Assembly (NCBI GenBank): GCA_018716305.1
Contig: DVKB01000024.1
Location: 1 to 64,000 of the forward strand
Reading direction: 5' to 3'
DNA length: 64,000 nt
From: Candidatus Scatomonas merdigallinarum
GTDB lineage: Bacteria > Bacillota > Clostridia > Lachnospirales > Lachnospiraceae
Positions 60,096 to 64,000 of this stretch are shown in pieces. Position 1 is the stretch's first letter. The number at the start of each line of letters is the position of its first letter. The translations under genes were made by a program, and so were the position numbers. A model generated the notes under the pieces. It was not told the DNA's origin. It worked only from the letters and a program-made list of their open reading frames with translations, and searched no databases.

Positions 60096-61426
60096 GATTC
60101 AGCAGAACTGAAACTTCTCTGAAAGCGCTGTCCGGCCGGAAGCAGCTGACGCTGAACGATGTCCTGGATCTTTTTTATGATCTGGGGGCGGATATCAGGG
60201 ACGATCAGAAGATGACTGTGGACAGGCTCCCGGCGGAGCAGGAGGAAGCGGCTGTGACCCGGCTGTCCTGGCTGGGCCGGACCCTGCTGCGGATCTTTGG
60301 ACGGCTTCCCGTGGAAGCCATGGATCAGGAGCAGCTTCTGCGGTTTAAAAAGCTGGAAAACAATCTGGAAGAAGCGCAGCGGCAGCTGGAGAGCGTTTCC
60401 GGCAGGCTCACAGGTCTCCGGCAGCAGGCAGCTCTCCTGGAACAGAAAAAAGAGCAGCTGGAGCAGTCTTTGGAGGAGGAAGAAAAGCTTCTGGAAACCT
60501 GCCGGCAGCTGACGGCTTTTGTTCAGGAGTATCAGGAAAAAAAGATACCGGATATCCGGATACAGAAGGAACGGCTGGAGGAGCAGTATCAGCAGTGCAA
60601 AGATGCCTGTGAAGGCCTGCAGGCCCAGTACCGGCAGAAAAAAGAAGAGCTGGAACAGCTGGGGGAACAGGCCCGCAGAACAGAGGCCAGGCTGCAGGAG
60701 GCAATCCGCAGCCACAGAGAAAATCTTCTGCAAAACGAGAAGCTGGAAGAAGAATATCAGAAACGAAAGCAGCAGTTCCAGAATTCAGACACCCAGCGCC
60801 GGAGCCTTATGGAACAGATTCAGAATCTGGAACAGAGCCTGAGCCGCACGGATATCGAGGATCTTAGGGAGCTGCTGCGGCAGAGGGAAGAGGAAGCCGC
60901 GGAAAGAGAAGTCCAGCGGCAAAGCCTGCAGGAGCAGATAGAGAAAAAAGAGGAAGCGCTCCTTCAGATGGAGGCGGAAATTTCCGGGAAGCAGAAGCGG
61001 GCCCAGGAATTGGTCTGGCAGACAGAGGAAGAAAGAAAAAAAGCGGAAGAGAATCTGGAACAGATGGAGCGCAGAAAAAAGACGGCGGAGGCCCGAAAGC
61101 AGGAATTGCTTACCCAGACTCTTCAGGAGGAAAAGGAAACCGCCAGGCTGGAAGACTGGTTCCGGAGCCTGGAGGCCGCGGCTTACCGCCAGAGGCTGGA
61201 ACAGTGCAAAAAACGGATGCAGGTTTTAAAGAGGGCAAGAGAGCAGCTGGATGGAGAATTAAGACTGCTGAATGGTCTTCTGCCCGCGGGGAAACAGGCC
61301 GGCCTTTTCCAGTATCAGAAATATTTTCGGGACACTATGGAACAGCTGGAGACGGTTCTGAATCAGTATCAGAACGCTTACTGCATTGTAACGCACCTGT
61401 TTGAAAATGGAGGAAATAGTTTATGA
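60092..61426 (+). CDS. long coiled-coil protein
   Basis: The 444-residue protein has a small N-terminal domain (1-75: TLNDVLDLFYDLGADIRDDQ, then LSWLGRTLLRIFGRLP). A nearly continuous Gln/Glu/Arg/Leu heptad-rich coiled coil runs from about 85 to 400, followed by a short helical end. No signal peptide is visible; FGRLP could be an amphipathic membrane-touching segment. Its ATG overlaps the Hsp70-like stop as ATGA, and its own stop overlaps the next ATG in the same way. A partner or substrate of the Hsp70-like ATPase, as scaffold or GrpE-like factor, is possible but unproven. Confidence 0.8.
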   Translation: MRFSRTETSLKALSGRKQLTLNDVLDLFYDLGADIRDDQKMTVDRLPAEQEEAAVTRLSWLGRTLLRIFGRLPVEAMDQEQLLRFKKLENNLEEAQRQLESVSGRLTGLRQQAALLEQKKEQLEQSLEEEEKLLETCRQLTAFVQEYQEKKIPDIRIQKERLEEQYQQCKDACEGLQAQYRQKKEELEQLGEQARRTEARLQEAIRSHRENLLQNEKLEEEYQKRKQQFQNSDTQRRSLMEQIQNLEQSLSRTDIEDLRELLRQREEEAAEREVQRQSLQEQIEKKEEALLQMEAEISGKQKRAQELVWQTEEERKKAEENLEQMERRKKTAEARKQELLTQTLQEEKETARLEDWFRSLEAAAYRQRLEQCKKRMQVLKRAREQLDGELRLLNGLLPAGKQAGLFQYQKYFRDTMEQLETVLNQYQNAYCIVTHLFENGGNSL

Positions 61427-61923
61427 AATGTGAGTCCTGCATGGGAGAGGTTCGCGGGGGAAGAGCAAAATGTCCGTTCTGCGGTTTTCCTGTAGTACAG
61501 ATCCCGGAAATGGAGGAAGAGGAACGGGAGCATGTCAGAAGCATGGGCCGGGAGTATCTCCGGAGAAAACTGGAGGATCTGACAGTAGGCATCACCGCCT
61601 ACAGCTACGCCATGGAAGAGGAGGGTCTGACCCTGGAGGAGACGGCGGAGGTGCAGGTGGCCGGCGGATCGGATCTGAAGCCTGGGGTCCCTGTATGGCT
61701 TCGCCGGGATTTTCAGAGGCTGGACCAGGAGGGCGAGGTGGTGATTCACGCCTTTCTGCGCAGAGGAGATCATGAAAAGAGAATGGAGCTGCCGGTGCAG
61801 CTGCCGAAAATCAGCGGCCCCTGCCGGATCGGAGTTTGTCTGGAAGAAGGACTGCGGGCCCGGTTTCTGCTGGGAGACGCGGACAGCTGTACAAAATCCG
61901 CGCAGTTTTCACTGATGGATTGA
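61423..61923 (+). CDS. small zinc-ribbon protein
   Basis: The 166-residue protein begins with a zinc ribbon of the form MKCESCMGE...CPFCGFP (cysteines at 3, 6, 17 and 20). A helical stretch and a beta-rich region of about 90 residues follow (AEVQVAGGSDLKPGVPVWLRR, EVVIHAFLRRGDHE). That second region may be a Hsp70-substrate-domain-like or SHS2-like sandwich, which I cannot name. It overlaps the upstream gene by 4 bp (ATGA), so the two are coupled. Its location suggests an adaptor in the operon's complex. Confidence 0.78.
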   Translation: MKCESCMGEVRGGRAKCPFCGFPVVQIPEMEEEEREHVRSMGREYLRRKLEDLTVGITAYSYAMEEEGLTLEETAEVQVAGGSDLKPGVPVWLRRDFQRLDQEGEVVIHAFLRRGDHEKRMELPVQLPKISGPCRIGVCLEEGLRARFLLGDADSCTKSAQFSLMD

Positions 61924-61958
61924 GCATAGAAGAAAAGAAAAAGAGAGGAGACAGGGAG

Positions 61959-63059
61959 ATGGGATTTTTAGACAGACTGGTGGGAAATAAACCAGAAAAA
62001 ACAGAGAAGCAGATTCAGGCGGAGCAGAAAAGCCGTGCCGCGGAAATCCGGGGGAAAACAGAAAATCTGCTGACCGCCATGAAAAAAATAAATTTATACG
62101 ATCCCACAGGGCGGATTTCCAGGGATGAAACCGAAAAATATAAAATGGTTCTCCAGAATCTGGCGGACCGCCTGGACCGGGCGCCGGTGAGCCTTCTGGA
62201 CACCAGAAAAATGGATGAGCAGATGATCTGGCTGGTGGAACATCTGGAAGAGGCTTTCAAAAACGGAAGCCCTGATACAGCACAGCGCATCCAGACAGCT
62301 TTGATCTACGGAGTGGGAAAGGGCCATGAGCAGATTCCGTCCAGTGACGAGAAAAAAATCCCCGACATTCTCCGGGATCGGGAAAACCGGCTGGGACAGT
62401 ACATTACGATCGTGGAATATTCCCAGAAAATAGACGAGCGCAGGAGAAGCATAGAGATTCAGCAGAAAAAATACGACCAGGCTTCCGGTCAGTTTAAAGA
62501 ATCATATGCCCGGGTCAAGCAGGAGATGAAGGAAAATCCCCATCTGGTGGAGATGATCGATCAGTATGGTGAAAAAGTAAAAGACATTAATATCGATGCC
62601 TTTCATCTGGCGGTGAAATACAGGGAAGTTGCCAAAATTTATAAGGACATGGAAATGCTGAAGGGGCAGATGGCGCTGAATGAGACGACCATCAACTCCT
62701 GCAGCCAGATCATCCGCAGCGAGGAAAACGCCCTGACAGAGCTGGCAACCGCCGTCACCCAGGAAATGCAGGATCAGGTGATCCGCCATGAGGCGGAGTT
62801 CCGCAACCGTCTGGTAGAGCTGCAGCAGCAGATCACTCAGCTGGATGAACTCAGCGAACGGTTCGAGGATACCATAAAAGAAGTCTTTGCCTCTCCGGTT
62901 ATGGGAGATTATATTGTGAAATCCGCCATAGAATTTGAAAATATGGAAAAGGCCATAGAAAAGGAAAAGGCAGGAAAAGCAAGAGGAAGAGAACTGCAGC
63001 TGCAGCAGGAGCTGGAGGAAGAGGCAGAGAACCAGGAGCAGGGGCTTCTGAACAATTAA
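61959..63059 (+). CDS. all-helical 366-residue protein
   Basis: The protein opens with a short aromatic/basic start (MGFLDRLVGNKPEKTEKQ) recalling ESCRT-III or PspA-type N-termini. Charged helices throughout contain probable coiled coils at about 130-180 and 220-330, and the tail is Glu/Gln-rich. There are no cysteine motifs, membrane helices or nucleotide-binding motifs. The ATG at 61959 follows GAGGAG. It is 15 bp before the next, smaller helical gene. A membrane-associated filament or adaptor is one possibility. I recognise no named family. Confidence 0.75.
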   Translation: MGFLDRLVGNKPEKTEKQIQAEQKSRAAEIRGKTENLLTAMKKINLYDPTGRISRDETEKYKMVLQNLADRLDRAPVSLLDTRKMDEQMIWLVEHLEEAFKNGSPDTAQRIQTALIYGVGKGHEQIPSSDEKKIPDILRDRENRLGQYITIVEYSQKIDERRRSIEIQQKKYDQASGQFKESYARVKQEMKENPHLVEMIDQYGEKVKDINIDAFHLAVKYREVAKIYKDMEMLKGQMALNETTINSCSQIIRSEENALTELATAVTQEMQDQVIRHEAEFRNRLVELQQQITQLDELSERFEDTIKEVFASPVMGDYIVKSAIEFENMEKAIEKEKAGKARGRELQLQQELEEEAENQEQGLLNN

Positions 63060-63074
63060 CAGAAGGGGGAAAAT

Positions 63075-63755
63075 ATGAGTATCAAATCTTTTTTTCAGAA
63101 AAAAGACGGAGCAGGCAAGCCGGGTGAATTTTTCAAAAAGGAGAAACCTACGGTAGAACAGCAGATCATGGAAATAGGGGTCCGTCTCCGGGGCCTGCAG
63201 AGAAAATACAAAGTGGTGATTGAGCGGGAGCTTCGGGCTCTCCGGGGAAGCAGAAGCCGGAAGCAGGAGAATCCCAAGGCGGAGGCCTCTCTGAAGAACG
63301 CCTATTATTGTCTGACCATTGTGAACCAGGCCCAGAACCGGCTCCGGGAGATTACCTCCATGCAGGAGCTGAGCAGAGCCATGAATGAGATGGGCTCCGT
63401 ACTGAAATTAATGAACCGGGTGGCCGGAAGGACGGAGAAGGTGAATACCAGAGCACTTCAGAAGGGGATCAAAGGCATGGAAGGAGCCGCTCAGCAGGGG
63501 GAAGCGGGCATGAAGCAGTTTTTCCAGCAGCCTCTGGACGCCCTGGTGGGAGACGATATTATCGAGAGTCTGCTGAAGGGAAAATCTCTGGAAGAATGCA
63601 TGGACGATCAGGAGGGAATCCGTATGGATCCCGCGGACGCGGTTCCTCTCTCCGCGGAATACCTGAAAGAGCTGGGAGAAACAGAAGAGCCCCTGGCAGA
63701 TGCGGATATGGAACAGACTCTGGAAGATATTGAGGACATGATCCGTCAGATGTAA
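63075..63755 (+). CDS. ESCRT-III/Snf7-like small helical protein (first paralogue)
   Basis: The 226-residue protein resembles ESCRT-III subunits in architecture. It has a basic N-terminus (MSIKSFFQKKDGAGKP), a long helical hairpin with many Lys/Arg (residues about 30-95, LRGLQRKYKVVIERELRALR), and a stretch SRAMNEMGSVLKLMNRVAG that recalls the 'AMkgmtkaM..mNr' region of CHMP2-type proteins. An acidic C-terminus ends MEQTLEDIEDMIRQM, similar in spacing to a MIM1 helix. This is a visual comparison; no profile search was possible. PspA/Vipp1, the known bacterial relatives, look different. The ATG follows AAGGGGG. Confidence 0.7.
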   Translation: MSIKSFFQKKDGAGKPGEFFKKEKPTVEQQIMEIGVRLRGLQRKYKVVIERELRALRGSRSRKQENPKAEASLKNAYYCLTIVNQAQNRLREITSMQELSRAMNEMGSVLKLMNRVAGRTEKVNTRALQKGIKGMEGAAQQGEAGMKQFFQQPLDALVGDDIIESLLKGKSLEECMDDQEGIRMDPADAVPLSAEYLKELGETEEPLADADMEQTLEDIEDMIRQM

Positions 63756-63767
63756 AGGAGCGCAGAT

Positions 63768-64000
63768 ATGTTTGGAAAATCCAGGCCGGATCCCCGGACC
63801 CGGGAGAGCATGATCCTGCAGTGCAGGGTGACCCTGAGAAAGCTGGAGCTGAAATACCGGACCATGCTGGAGCGGGAAATGCGGATCGCCAGAGAATTAA
63901 AGAGCAAAAATCTCACCAGCCCCTCCAATGTCCGGAAAATGAAGATTAACTACTATATGCTCCGGGAAATTGAAAAAACCAGGGCCAGGCTGCGGGAGAT
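63768..64000 (+). CDS. second ESCRT-III-like helical protein, N-terminal part
   Basis: The 77 complete codons before the window edge start MFGKSRPDP and form a basic helical hairpin (LRKLELKYRTMLEREMRIAR, then VRKMKINYYMLREIEKTRAR). This resembles both the preceding gene and the first two helices of ESCRT-III proteins. AAAGGAG lies 7 bases before the ATG at 63768, which is 12 bp after the previous stop. The remainder lies beyond the window, so length and C-terminus are unknown. Confidence 0.7.
   Translation, partial: MFGKSRPDPRTRESMILQCRVTLRKLELKYRTMLEREMRIARELKSKNLTSPSNVRKMKINYYMLREIEKTRARLRE

Noticed and set aside
63075-64000. PspA/Vipp1 phage-shock proteins
   Set aside because: The lengths and the operon partners differ from pspA loci, and the Met-rich mid segment looks closer to Snf7-type proteins; kept as ESCRT-III-like pending a profile search.

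Overview
The window looks like a chromosomal segment of a spore-forming, acetogenic Lachnospiraceae bacterium (Blautia-like; genus inferred, not proven). The reasons are a complete CODH/acetyl-CoA synthase locus with folate-branch genes, sporulation genes (spoIVA, a spoIID-type gene), Gram-positive regulatory RNAs (T-box, THF riboswitch, L19 leader, 6S RNA), strong AGGAGG-type ribosome binding sites and a moderately high GC content. No prophage, CRISPR array, rRNA or tRNA gene was found. The only transposon-related sequence is a broken Rpn-type nuclease/transposase remnant near the left edge.

Layout. (1) 1-7.5 kb: inositol catabolism. It holds the end of iolG, an Rpn pseudogene, an AraC regulator, a uroporphyrinogen-decarboxylase-like zinc methyltransferase, a LacI regulator, iolD and iolB. 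(2) 7.5-12.9 kb: an operon with archaeal-type GAPDH and PGK, a LarA-family racemase, malic enzyme and RpiB. (3) 13-17 kb: the housekeeping order rplS-lepB-rbgA-rnhB-yraN-pgeF. (4) 17-23.7 kb: prs (reverse), a DUF512 radical-SAM-like gene, der, plsY, gpsA and an aldo/keto reductase (reverse). (5) 23.9-39.1 kb: the Wood-Ljungdahl locus. Nickel-handling genes (a His/Cys-rich protein, cooT, cooC) lead into acsA, a second cooC, acsB, acsD, acsC and acsE. acsV and a DUF3786 gene follow, then a THF riboswitch with folT, fchA and folD. (6) 39.2-49.6 kb: spoIVA, a four-gene zinc-ribbon/VWA/Ig-like membrane cluster of unknown function, 6S RNA and a spoIID-type gene. (7) 49.7-56.4 kb: yihY, a Phe T-box with pheS-pheT, a histidine phosphatase and queA. 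(8) 56.5-64 kb: a tightly packed, unrecognised operon that continues past the window edge.

How the parts fit. The CODH/ACS block encodes the carbonyl branch (CO2 to CO, then acetyl-CoA), its corrinoid protein, the methyltransferase, the reductive activator and the nickel-insertion proteins. The adjacent folT-fchA-folD block supplies folate and two methyl-branch steps. fhs, metF and the formate dehydrogenases are not in the window. LarA next to malic enzyme suggests conversion of D-malate through L-malate to pyruvate, which is an inference.

The best candidate for an undescribed system is region 8. It encodes a divergent Hsp70-like ATPase, a 632-residue protein with a C-terminal coiled coil, a long coiled-coil protein, a zinc-ribbon protein, a helical 366-residue protein, and two adjacent small proteins. 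The two small proteins have a basic helical-hairpin N-terminus, and the complete one also has an acidic C-terminus, which recalls the ESCRT-III architecture. That resemblance is by eye only and needs profile searches.
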